A stretch of DNA of 9,262 bases. Origin: Desulfobacteraceae bacterium. Lineage in GTDB: Bacteria; Desulfobacterota; Desulfobacteria; Desulfobacterales; Desulfobacteraceae. The stretch covers positions 1 through 9,262 of the forward strand of contig PIVQ01000258.1 in assembly GCA_003354055.1 (NCBI GenBank). The letters run 5' to 3'. Shown one piece after another: positions 1 through 7,073 of this stretch (within the stretch, counting starts at the first letter, position 1; each line of letters starts with the position of its first letter). Position numbers and translations under genes: made by a program. The notes beneath the pieces were generated by a model. The model did not search any database, was not told where the DNA came from, and worked only from the letters and a program-made list of their open reading frames with translations.

Positions 1-3000
1 CAGAGTTCCTGCCCCAGGATGGCCATGGAACGGGCATCCCCGGCAATGTGATGAAGCCCCAGCAAAAGCCGCGGCCCCTGCCGGGCCTCTAAAAAGCCGG
101 CCACCCGGAAAACACCCTCTTCCAACACAAAGGGCTGTTGCGAAACCCTGTGCACCTCATTCATTAAAGTCCCTTGGTCCAAGTCCCTGGCGTCCCTTTG
201 GTGAAACGCCGGTTCCAGAGTTGGATCAAACCATTGACAGGGCAGGCCATCCTTTTCACCCAGGCGGCTTTGCAGCATGGAATGACGTGCCGTCAGCCGT
301 TTCAAGGCGCGCTTGAGCACCTCCGCATCCAGCCCGGTTTCGAACCGGAGCAGCAGACCAATGTTGTAGGCCGGGCTTTCAGGCGCATCCCGGTAGATGA
401 ACCAGAGTGCCTGTTGTCCGGCTGACAAAGGGGTAAAATCAACTTTTCCGTGAACGCTCTTTCTGCCGTTTTCTGTGGGCAGGTGATCCGCCAGCCGCGC
501 CAGTGTGGGATGCTCAAGGACGAGGGCGCTTGAAAGTTCTTTTTTCCGGCCGATGAGGTCTTGGATCCGGTCACGCAACTCCACCGCCATAAGTGAATCA
601 AGTCCCAGGTCAAAAAAATTGGTTTCAGGATCCGGGAGGTCATCAAGCCCCAAAATGCCCTGCAATGCCTGTTGCAGGTGAAGAATCAACAGGGGCCGGT
701 GTTCATCCGGTTGTGTATCATTGGGTTGCAGGCCCGGGTCAGCCTTCTTTACCCGCTTTACAGTGCGTGTGGGGTCGTCAATTTCGGCCGTTTCCACCCA
801 ACAGCGGCACCGCTGGAAGGGATAGGTGGGCAAACTGATTTTACGCCGGGGCCAGGGTGCGTCCCATGCGTTCCAGTCGGGATCGACTCCGGCCACATAG
901 AGGCGGGCAAGGGCTTCGCCAATTTGGCGGTTATCTTCTATTTTCCGGTGCAGGCTTCCGGCCGCGGCCGGGATCTTTTCATCCGGCCAGGAGTGGAGCG
1001 CCATGGCAGTCAGCACAGGGTGGGGACCGATTTCCAGCAGAATGTTGCCGCCCTGTTCCGCAACAGCCGCGCAATTTTTGGCAAACTGCACGGGTTCCCG
1101 GCTGTGGCGGTGCCAATAAGCGCTGTCCGGCACGTCACCCGGAGCAAACGCATCCCCCGTAAGATTGCTGATCAGGGTGCGTCGGGGCGGTTGAAAGCTA
1201 AGGGTTGCCGCAAATTCGGCAAATTCATCCAATATGGGATCCAGCAGGGCCGAATGGTAGGCCTGGCTGGTTTTCAGGCGCTGAACGCGGACACCTGCCC
1301 GTTCAAATCGGCCTGCCACCTTTCCCACCTCGGTTTCCGGCCCGCTGATGACCTGGTGGGCGCCGTTGCAGGCCGCAATAGACAACCCCGTGTCCGTTAT
1401 GGCGGCTTCCACTTCAGCCGGCGGGGCAAAAACAGCCGTCATGGCGCCGCCCGGGAGCAGCCCGCCCATGAGCCGGGCACGCTCGGTGACCAGCCGCAAT
1501 GCATCTTCCAATGGGAACACCCCTGCTGCATAGGCTGCACCATACTCGCCCAGGCTATGGCCCATTACCACATCCGGTTCAATGCCCACTGACCGCCACC
1601 ATTCATAGAGCGCCACTTCCAGGGAAAAGAGAGCGGGCTGGGTATAGCGGGTCCGATTGAGCGTCTCCCCATGTGTCGGATCAAAGAGAAGGGGCCGGAG
1701 GGGAATATCCAGCAAGGGGGCCAAAATGGCGGCACAACGGTCCAGAACCCGGCGGAACACTTCCTGGGTTTCATAGAGCCCCCGGCCCATGCCGCTGTAT
1801 TGACTGCCCTGTCCGGTGAACAGCATCACCAAACCAGGGGCTTGCCCGGTATGGCCGGTAAAAGTGTTTTGCCTGGTTTGAGGTTGGGCAGGGGCTTGCG
1901 CCAGTTGGGAAAGGCTTTGTGTAAGCTGTTCCCGGATTTCAATTACCATAGCTGCCCGATGGGCAAAATGGTCACGGCCGGTGGCGGCGGTAAAACAGAT
2001 ATCAGCCAACGGGGTGTCCGGAGTACGTCCCAGCCATTCTCCATATCGGGAAACAAGATTTGCCAGGGCCGGCCCGGTTTTCCCTGAAATCGGCAGAATG
2101 TGCACGGGGCGCAGGATATTATCACCTGCAGGCGGTGCTGTTTCCCCACAAGCCTCAACCAGTAAATGGGCATTGGTGCCGCTCATGCCGAAACTGCTGA
2201 TGCCCGCGATCCTGGGCCCGGCGGACCAGTCAGTGGTTTCGGCCGCCACCCGGAACGGCAGTTTGTCCCAGGGGATACGCGGATTGGGGGTCTTGAAATG
2301 GGGGTGTCCTGGAATCCGGCCGTGCCCCATGGCCAGGATCACCTTGATGAGCCCGGCGATACCTGCGGCGGCTTCCGAATGACCGATGTTGCTTTTAACG
2401 GAACCGATGTACAGGGGCCGGTCCGGGTCGCGGCCGGGGCCGTACACCTTGCCCGCCGCCTGCAGCTCCAGAGGATCGCCCAGTATTGTGCCGGTACCGT
2501 GGGCTTCCAGGTAGCTGACCTGCCGGGGATGCAGACCGGCGCGGTGCAGCGCTATGCGCAGCAGCCGTTCCTGGGCCGCAACATTGGGCATGGTCAAACC
2601 GCCGGAGGGACCGTCATTGTTGACGGCTCCCCCGCGAATGATTCCGAGGATGTTGTCCCTGTCACGCCGGGCATGGGCCAGCCGCTTGAGCACCACCATG
2701 CCGCATCCCTCCCCCCTGGAAAAGCCGTCGGCATCCGCGTCAAAGGCTTTGCAGCGACCGTCCGGGCTCAGGGCCTTGGCCCGTGACAGGAAAATAAAGT
2801 TGTGGGGGCTGAGAATGACGTGAACCCCGCCTGCAAGGGCCAGCTCACACTCTTCCAGGCGTAATGCCTGGCAGGCCGCATGGACGGCCACAAGGGAACT
2901 GGAACAGGCCGTATTGATGGTCTGGGCCTGGCCCTGTACACCCAGGACATAGGCGATACGCCCCGCCACAAATGCCTGGAGATTGCCGGTGCCGCTGTAG

Positions 3001-3437
3001 AGGTCGATTTGTGCGGGCGCTTGAAAGGCGATCCGGGCATAGTCACTCTCGGAAACGCCGACAAAGACACCCACCTCTTTATTCTTAAGGGAACCCGGCG
3101 CAATGGCGGCATTTTCCAGGGCTTCCCAGCTCACTTCAAGGGCCAGCCTCTGCTGGGGATCAATGGCATCTGCCGCACGGGGCGGTATCCCGAAAAACGC
3201 GGGGTCGAATCTATCCACCTGCGACAGGAAACCGCCATAGCGTGTGGTAATGGTTCCCGGTTTCTCCGGATCAGGATCGTAAAAGGCATCCACATCAAAG
3301 CGGTCGGAAGGGATTTCGGTTATCGCATCCCCCCCGTTTTCCAAAAGGTCCCAAAAGGCTTCCGGATTTTCCGCGCCCGGAAAGCGGCATGACAGGCCTA
3401 TAATCGCAATATCGAACGGAGTGACATCTTTTGCCAT
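1..3437 (-). CDS. Type I PKS/NRPS hybrid, KS-AT-ACP-C, C-terminus cut by window edge
   Basis: One uninterrupted reading frame of about 1145 codons begins at ATG 3437 and leaves the window at base 1. The ketosynthase (about residues 7-430) has Cys178 in TACSSS, His313 in HGTGT and His353 in KSNIGH, so it should be active. The acyltransferase (about 535-835) has Ser628 in GHSLGEY. Its specificity motif reads QAYHS (His728), closer to the malonyl-type HAFH than to the methylmalonyl-type YASH. A YPFQR-type post-AT linker lies near 867-880. A carrier domain (about 905-985) carries Ser948 in GLDSL. A condensation domain starts near 1003 (PLSAGQQALWF) and reaches HHIAGDA at 1129-1135. No KR, DH or ER is present, so the added unit should stay a beta-keto group. 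Upstream AAGGG is a fair ribosome site. The gene ends the operon after the acyl ligase and free ACP. What follows the C domain (A-T-TE or nothing) cannot be seen. Confidence 0.95.
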   Translation of the reverse strand, partial: MAKDVTPFDIAIIGLSCRFPGAENPEAFWDLLENGGDAITEIPSDRFDVDAFYDPDPEKPGTITTRYGGFLSQVDRFDPAFFGIPPRAADAIDPQQRLALEVSWEALENAAIAPGSLKNKEVGVFVGVSESDYARIAFQAPAQIDLYSGTGNLQAFVAGRIAYVLGVQGQAQTINTACSSSLVAVHAACQALRLEECELALAGGVHVILSPHNFIFLSRAKALSPDGRCKAFDADADGFSRGEGCGMVVLKRLAHARRDRDNILGIIRGGAVNNDGPSGGLTMPNVAAQERLLRIALHRAGLHPRQVSYLEAHGTGTILGDPLELQAAGKVYGPGRDPDRPLYIGSVKSNIGHSEAAAGIAGLIKVILAMGHGRIPGHPHFKTPNPRIPWDKLPFRVAAETTDWSAGPRIAGISSFGMSGTNAHLLVEACGETAPPAGDNILRPVHILPISGKTGPALANLVSRYGEWLGRTPDTPLADICFTAATGRDHFAHRAAMVIEIREQLTQSLSQLAQAPAQPQTRQNTFTGHTGQAPGLVMLFTGQGSQYSGMGRGLYETQEVFRRVLDRCAAILAPLLDIPLRPLLFDPTHGETLNRTRYTQPALFSLEVALYEWWRSVGIEPDVVMGHSLGEYGAAYAAGVFPLEDALRLVTERARLMGGLLPGGAMTAVFAPPAEVEAAITDTGLSIAACNGAHQVISGPETEVGKVAGRFERAGVRVQRLKTSQAYHSALLDPILDEFAEFAATLSFQPPRRTLISNLTGDAFAPGDVPDSAYWHRHSREPVQFAKNCAAVAEQGGNILLEIGPHPVLTAMALHSWPDEKIPAAAGSLHRKIEDNRQIGEALARLYVAGVDPDWNAWDAPWPRRKISLPTYPFQRCRCWVETAEIDDPTRTVKRVKKADPGLQPNDTQPDEHRPLLILHLQQALQGILGLDDLPDPETNFFDLGLDSLMAVELRDRIQDLIGRKKELSSALVLEHPTLARLADHLPTENGRKSVHGKVDFTPLSAGQQALWFIYRDAPESPAYNIGLLLRFETGLDAEVLKRALKRLTARHSMLQSRLGEKDGLPCQWFDPTLEPAFHQRDARDLDQGTLMNEVHRVSQQPFVLEEGVFRVAGFLEARQGPRLLLGLHHIAGDARSMAILGQEL

Positions 3438-3464
3438 TGTGGTTACCCTTTTATATGTAAAGAA

Positions 3465-3489
3465 CCGCCGGTTGGCGGCACGCTTTTTT
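3465..3489. other. GC-rich hairpin plus T-run between the ACP and PKS genes
   Basis: CCGCC (3465-3469) and GGCGG (3474-3478) form a five-pair stem around GGTT. Six T residues follow at 3484-3489 on the plus strand. In plus orientation this resembles a weak intrinsic terminator, but no plus-strand gene precedes it. In the minus-strand transcript the A-run comes before the hairpin, so it should not terminate the operon. It could instead be an intercistronic mRNA stem that affects processing or the relative expression of the ACP and the PKS. Confidence 0.4.
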
Positions 3490-3493
3490 CATT

Positions 3494-3507
3494 GGAGCCG
3501 ATCCTTA
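3494..3507 (+). repeat. Solo copy of the MITE right terminus
   Basis: GGAGCCGATCC followed by TTA is the exact right end, plus adjoining trinucleotide, of the element at 6906-7018. The bases TTGGAGCCGATCCT match the end of the second copy at 7609-7722. No matching left end was found nearby. The TTA is also the complement of the ACP stop codon. It may be a decayed element, a shared target motif, or chance. Confidence 0.4.
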
Positions 3508-3747
3508 TCTCTTTTGCCGGACAAATGCACCCAGGGCATTGACCGACATAAAATGTTCCGGCACGATATCACCGTCATCAAAGGTGATGCCGTATCGTTT
3601 TTCGAGATAGGTGACCGTGTTAACGATGGTTAAAGAATCCATAATGCCGGCATCAATCAGGTTGTAATCGTCGTCAAAGCCTTCCGGTACCTGACCTTTC
3701 AGGTGTCGGTTAAGAATGTGGCTGCGCAGTGTCTGTTGTAAGTTCAT
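3505..3747 (-). CDS. Stand-alone acyl/peptidyl carrier protein
   Basis: This 80-residue protein has the size and helical pattern of a free carrier protein of the ACP/PCP/DltC type. The phosphopantetheine site is Ser38 in GIMDSLTI, at the start of helix 2. Asp and Glu residues around it are typical of carrier surfaces. It sits 47 bp after the acyl-adenylating ligase and 67 bp before the PKS on the same strand. The natural reading is that the ligase charges this carrier and the KS of the PKS accepts the acyl group from it. The start at 3747 has no strong Shine-Dalgarno sequence, so coupling to the upstream gene is possible. Which acid is carried cannot be told from the sequence. Confidence 0.9.
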   Translation of the reverse strand: MNLQQTLRSHILNRHLKGQVPEGFDDDYNLIDAGIMDSLTIVNTVTYLEKRYGITFDDGDIVPEHFMSVNALGAFVRQKR

Positions 3748-3794
3748 ATGCTATTATCGGGCTCTAAAGGTTAAGTGTTCACCGGCCTGCAGAT

Positions 3795-5258
3795 TCAGCA
3801 GTTCGGCAGTTTATCGGCATTCCGGATAATTTTACCGCTGGCGGTTCGAGACAGAGAACGCACCCATTGGAACCGGGTCGGGACTTTGTAACCGGCCAGG
3901 TGCCGGTTACAATAGGCCATCAACTCGGTTTCATCCACTGGTTCGATTCCATTGGCCTGCACCAGGTGAGCCATGGGCGTCTCTCCCAGCCGCGGCGCTT
4001 TGATTCCGAATACACAGGCCGCCCGAATGGCCGGATGACGCTCAAGCACCGCTTCCACCTCCTGGGGAAAGAATTTCATACCCGCGACGCTGATCATCTC
4101 CTTGCTGCGTCCGACGATGGTGAGGAAGCCGGCATCGTCCATAACACCTAAGTCCCCGGTTGCCAGCCATCCGCCGTGCTGTTCGAGAATGGCCGCGCGG
4201 GGCAGCCAGGGATCATAATAGGCATCCAGCAGCCCGGGGCCGTTGAGAAGGATTTCCCCTGCCTCTTCATTGGGGCCCGCCAAAAGTTTGATGGCGTAGG
4301 CCGGGAGCAGTTTGCCCACAGACCCCCTCTTTTCCAAGGGCTGGTCGAGATTCACGGCCGGTAAACCGATTTCTATAATGCCGTAGGTTTCGTTCAGCCA
4401 CAGTCCGAAGCGCCGGTAAAAGGTGTCGGCAAGTTCCGGGAGCAGGCGGGTGGTGGTCGCTATTGCAAGGCGCAGCTGCGGCAGAGATTGTCCGCTGCGG
4501 TCATGGGTCATCAGCTCATAATGGGTGGGCGCCCCGTAGATCATAGTGGCCCCATGATGGTTGGCGGCCTGCAGGATGCTTACGCCAAAGGCATTTTTGG
4601 GCAGGATAATGGTGGCGCCGAATGTGAGATAGGCGACAATGGAAACCGCAAAGTGGTAAGCCATGGAGAGCATCCAGACAATGCGGTCGCCAGGACCGAT
4701 ACTCAGCCCCTGGTTGGCGGCCCGGATACGCGCAAGGATGGTTTCATGGGAGAGCACCACACCTTTTGCAGTGCCGGTGGTGCCGGAGGTAAAACGGATA
4801 AAAGCCGGGTTCAACCCGCCCAGTTCCGGCGGTGGTTCCCGCAGGGTCTTGAGGGTGAATAAAAGGCTATGCTTGGTCAGGGCGGTGGCCTCACCGGAAG
4901 CGAAGGGGGCGAACAGGTCTCCGGAAGGCTTTGGGGAGATGACCGCATCAATGGAGATATAATGCAATATCCTTTGTTTTTCTTCGTCCGCCAGTTCCAT
5001 GGGAATCGGGGTGACCGCTGCACCGCATGCCCACAGGGCGTACGTCAGGGCAATGTAATCCGCTCCGCTGGGACAATGCAGGCCGATGTTCATCCCTTTG
5101 CCAATGCGAGAGGCCCTAAGCTTTTCGGCCAGGTGTCGAATATTGCGCTGTAACTCACCGTAGGTGATGCAGGCATCTTCCTGTGGCCCCAGGATTACGG
5201 GCCGGCCTGGCTGTTCGTCGGCCCGATCAAAGAATATGTCGGCTAAATTCAGTGACAT
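3795..5258 (-). CDS. Acyl-adenylating ligase (ANL superfamily AMP-binding enzyme)
   Basis: The protein has 487 residues, the usual length for a free-standing adenylation enzyme with both subdomains. The phosphate-binding loop is FTSGTTGTAKG at 156-166. The A5 motif is YGIIE at 292-296, where the usual Thr of YGxTE is Ile. TGD is at 367-369, GRSKEMI at 383-389 and the catalytic C-terminal Lys is Lys476 in TASGK. The A4-equivalent region reads SMAYHFAVSIVAY (198-210) and lacks the Asp that binds the amino group of amino acid substrates. A fatty, aryl or other carboxylic acid is therefore more likely than an alpha-amino acid; this is inference. The start overlaps the end of the oxidoreductase gene by 32 bp, with AAGGAG 12 bases upstream of the ATG, so the two are translationally close. 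It probably loads the ACP encoded next. A CoA ligase role is the alternative. Confidence 0.92.
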   Translation of the reverse strand: MSLNLADIFFDRADEQPGRPVILGPQEDACITYGELQRNIRHLAEKLRASRIGKGMNIGLHCPSGADYIALTYALWACGAAVTPIPMELADEEKQRILHYISIDAVISPKPSGDLFAPFASGEATALTKHSLLFTLKTLREPPPELGGLNPAFIRFTSGTTGTAKGVVLSHETILARIRAANQGLSIGPGDRIVWMLSMAYHFAVSIVAYLTFGATIILPKNAFGVSILQAANHHGATMIYGAPTHYELMTHDRSGQSLPQLRLAIATTTRLLPELADTFYRRFGLWLNETYGIIEIGLPAVNLDQPLEKRGSVGKLLPAYAIKLLAGPNEEAGEILLNGPGLLDAYYDPWLPRAAILEQHGGWLATGDLGVMDDAGFLTIVGRSKEMISVAGMKFFPQEVEAVLERHPAIRAACVFGIKAPRLGETPMAHLVQANGIEPVDETELMAYCNRHLAGYKVPTRFQWVRSLSRTASGKIIRNADKLPNC

Positions 5259-6474
5259 GCTTTATGCATTCTCCTTGGATGATCGCGTTGATGAGTCCTT
5301 CGCCCATAGCCCAGCAGGTCCCGACAACCCTTGCCGATGCCTGGGCACGGGGTTCAGCTGAAAAACATTTGCCTGCTGTAAACAGGTTGTTCAATCCACT
5401 CACCTTGAGTGCACGCAGCGGAATGTCATAGCGGTGGCCGGGGGGAAAGTGGTCCAGTTTTACCCCTTGCTCCGGGTCCCAGTACTCGATGGGCCAGCAG
5501 GCCTGGCAGACTGCATCGGAAAAACGCCGGCCCTCTTTTAGGTCTGCTTCGGTGAGTGTATAGTCGCCTTTTATACTGCTGCCGCCACGAATTCCCAGCC
5601 GGCCGCCGGCATCGATGACGGCCCGGCTGAACCCGGGAAGGTCCTGGAGGAAGGCCAGCAATTCATCTGCCACCGTTTCCATATGAGCCGCATCAAAATC
5701 AGACGGCTTTAAATTAAATTTCACGTACACCTCATCGGGGTAGACACCATCGTCCAGCCAGAGAGAGGCGCATTCCGGCGGCAGTTCCCTGTTTTCCGCC
5801 GCCCTGCGGATACGCAGCAGCAGCGCGACGCTTTCGGGGAACTTGACGGCATCCGGCGCAACCTTTCGCAGCCGGACAATCATTCCGGCAAGCGCCTCAC
5901 CTTCGGTACGATCACTCACGTTCTTCACCTGTCGGACGATGTCGGCGTGGCCGGTGGTGTCGATGACGACCCGGGGCGATAACGTAAAGGCGTTGCCGTT
6001 ACCGGTGACGGAAATCTCGTCTATGTTCCCGGCATGGACGGATATATTCGTTATGCTTGTGTGGTAATGGACTTCAATACCGGGATACTCGCCGATCCAC
6101 TCCCTGGTCACCCGGGCATACACTTCGGGATCTACGCTCAAGGTCCAAGTTTTTCCGATGCGCCGCTTCTGCGTATGCGGGCTCGCCTGGCTCAGCCGTT
6201 CAGCCAGTTCAACAGGTAAACCGGGATTCAGGAACTCACCGTGGTCATCAAACAGGCCGCCCAGGGTATGGATGAGCGTGTGCACAACGATACCGCCTGT
6301 ACGTCCCGATTGTTCCAGCAACAAGACATCGACGCCTTGTTCGGCCGCTGCCAGGGCGCAGGCCGTACCGGCAGCCCCGGCACCGACAATTACGATGGGC
6401 TTTGACGGGGCAGAACCGAATTGGGGCTTTTCCAATGGCCGAGACGATTTCTTTTTTATTTCAACCAACGGCAT
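5227..6474 (-). CDS. FAD-dependent oxidoreductase (FAD_oxidored-like)
   Basis: With the start taken at ATG 6474 the protein has 415 residues. A Rossmann dinucleotide fold opens it: GAGAAG at 31-36 after a beta strand, and Glu54 at the end of the second strand to bind ribose. A DTTGHAD motif lies mid-protein. The C-terminal half has GDYTLTEADLKEGRRF, then a Trp-Pro-Ile segment, then NLFTAGKCFSAEP and the ASARVVGTCWAMG FAD-contact segment. This order is that of the PF12831-type FAD oxidoreductases. The frame stays open upstream to a TTG at 6654, but that stretch runs through tandem repeats and a promoter and does not look like protein, so 6474 is preferred. No strong Shine-Dalgarno precedes it. 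It is the first gene of the operon and probably oxidises the starter acid, its ACP-bound form or a later intermediate. The substrate is unknown. Confidence 0.85.
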   Translation of the reverse strand: MPLVEIKKKSSRPLEKPQFGSAPSKPIVIVGAGAAGTACALAAAEQGVDVLLLEQSGRTGGIVVHTLIHTLGGLFDDHGEFLNPGLPVELAERLSQASPHTQKRRIGKTWTLSVDPEVYARVTREWIGEYPGIEVHYHTSITNISVHAGNIDEISVTGNGNAFTLSPRVVIDTTGHADIVRQVKNVSDRTEGEALAGMIVRLRKVAPDAVKFPESVALLLRIRRAAENRELPPECASLWLDDGVYPDEVYVKFNLKPSDFDAAHMETVADELLAFLQDLPGFSRAVIDAGGRLGIRGGSSIKGDYTLTEADLKEGRRFSDAVCQACWPIEYWDPEQGVKLDHFPPGHRYDIPLRALKVSGLNNLFTAGKCFSAEPRAQASARVVGTCWAMGEGLINAIIQGECIKHVTEFSRHIL

Positions 6475-6514
6475 CACTTTATTATTATTTTGCGTTATCA
6501 ATGGTATCTTCGTG

Positions 6515-6543
6515 ATTTTGGATGGCAAGATGCCTTTTGTCAA
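6515..6543 (-). promoter_or_regulatory. Probable sigma70 promoter of the biosynthetic operon
   Basis: Read on the minus strand, TTGACA (6543-6538) is a perfect -35 box. A 17-base spacer leads to CAAAAT (6520-6515), a four-of-six -10 box. Transcription would start near 6508, giving about 35 bases of leader before ATG 6474. This supports that start over the longer open frame. The spacer holds a small dyad, GGCA-TCT-TGCC, a possible operator. Confidence 0.55.
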
Positions 6544-6616
6544 GTTAAAGTCCGGAAGATGATTGAAAGCCGGAAATATAGCCCTTGCCGGGATTTGGGA
6601 ATCGAAAAAATCATAC

Positions 6617-6692
6617 CCATGAAGGTCACACGCAACCATAAAGGTCACACGCAACCATAAAGGTCACACGTAACCATGAAGGTCACACGTAA
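6617..6692. repeat. Four 19-bp tandem direct repeats
   Basis: Four head-to-tail units lie at 6617-6635, 6636-6654, 6655-6673 and 6674-6692, with consensus CCATRAAGGTCACACGYAA. Only two positions vary (G/A at 5, C/T at 17). Nineteen is not a multiple of three, so the repeat is not coding. The array ends 74 bp upstream of the -35 box of the biosynthetic promoter, a place where activators often bind. Each unit would lie on nearly the same face of the helix (19 bp is about 1.8 turns). Iteron-like protein binding sites or a simple tandem duplication are both possible. Confidence 0.85.
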
Positions 6693-6693
6693 A

Positions 6694-6708
6694 CCAATTC
6701 AGGATTGG
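6694..6708. repeat. Small inverted repeat next to the 19-bp array
   Basis: CCAAT (6694-6698) and ATTGG (6704-6708) face each other across TCAGG. The dyad directly abuts the tandem array, so it may belong to the same regulatory region. It is short enough to occur by chance. Confidence 0.3.
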
Positions 6709-6743
6709 AATCAGATACTGGAAAATGATAAGGGGGGGGATTC

Positions 6744-6806
6744 ATGGATACAACCACCACATCGGACCCCGGCAAATCACAGATTGCCGGATGTTGTGCC
6801 TGGTGA
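6744..6806 (+). CDS. Possible 20-residue peptide, function unknown
   Basis: ATG 6744 to TGA 6806 encodes 20 residues, starting MDTTTTSDPGK and ending SQIAGCCAW. A run of eight G (6732-6739) lies four bases upstream of the ATG and could act as a crude ribosome site or slip. The Cys-Cys-Ala-Trp tail vaguely recalls short modified-peptide precursors, but no RiPP maturase is visible in the window. Codon statistics cannot help at this length. The reading frame also spans a strong hairpin (6769-6790). It may simply be chance in non-coding DNA. Confidence 0.15.
   Translation: MDTTTTSDPGKSQIAGCCAW
6769..6790. other. GC-rich stem-loop in intergenic DNA
   Basis: CCGGCAA (6769-6775) pairs perfectly with TTGCCGG (6784-6790) across an eight-base loop. 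No T-run follows on either strand, so it is not an intrinsic terminator. It could be an RNA structural element or a protein-binding dyad. Confidence 0.4.
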
Positions 6807-6836
6807 ACCCGGATTTCCAGCTAAGCAATTGATATC

Positions 6837-6866
6837 TTGACTTTATACCCAATGTTAATCTATAAA
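6837..6866 (+). promoter_or_regulatory. Probable sigma70 promoter for the SnoaL-like gene
   Basis: TTGACT (6837-6842), an 18-base spacer and TATAAA (6861-6866) give five-of-six matches at both boxes. Transcription would start near 6873, about 200 bases before the SnoaL-like ATG. The whole left MITE-like element would then be part of the 5' leader. Confidence 0.55.
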
Positions 6867-6905
6867 AAACTTGGAAACATACAAAACTACACATTATATT
6901 GGTTA

Positions 6906-7018
6906 GGAATCGTTACAAAATAACTTGATCTAAATACCCTGAAGGGCAGAAACTTGTTCCAAAACCCCTTAAATGGGTATTTTGAAAACAAAAGATCAAG
7001 TAATTTGGGAGCCGATCC
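6906..7018. mobile_element. MITE-like element, left copy (113 bp)
   Basis: The element runs from GGAATCGTTAC to GAGCCGATCC and is flanked by TTA on both sides (6903-6905 and 7019-7021), as a 3-bp target duplication would be. Its 25-base ends match as inverted repeats at 18 of 25 positions, with perfect ACTTGATC/GATCAAGT. Inside are a second dyad, AAATACCC/GGGTATTT, and a third, AAGGG/CCCTT, so it can fold into one long hairpin. It has no coding capacity. The copy at 7609-7722 differs by two substitutions and one inserted T. Confidence 0.75.
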
Positions 7019-7073
7019 TTAGGCGAAAAAAACGGAAAAGTATTGCGAAACCATCTAATTGGGGAGGTATGTG

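Noticed and set aside
876..886. GGATCGACTCC resembling the element end (10 of 11 bases)
   Set aside because: It lies inside conserved PKS coding sequence with no flanking similarity, so chance is the simplest explanation.
672..1592. A 306-codon plus-strand open frame
   Set aside because: It is antisense to the AT-ACP part of the PKS, whose minus-strand frame is unbroken and carries all catalytic motifs. The plus-strand translation shows no recognisable domain.
3465..3489. Intrinsic terminator of the biosynthetic operon
   Set aside because: The T-run is downstream of the hairpin only on the plus strand, where no gene precedes it. The operon reads on the minus strand.
6475..6654. N-terminal extension of the FAD oxidoreductase from a TTG at 6654
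   Set aside because: The extra 60 codons run through the 19-bp repeats and a good promoter, and they resemble no domain. The FAD motif lies at a normal distance from ATG 6474.
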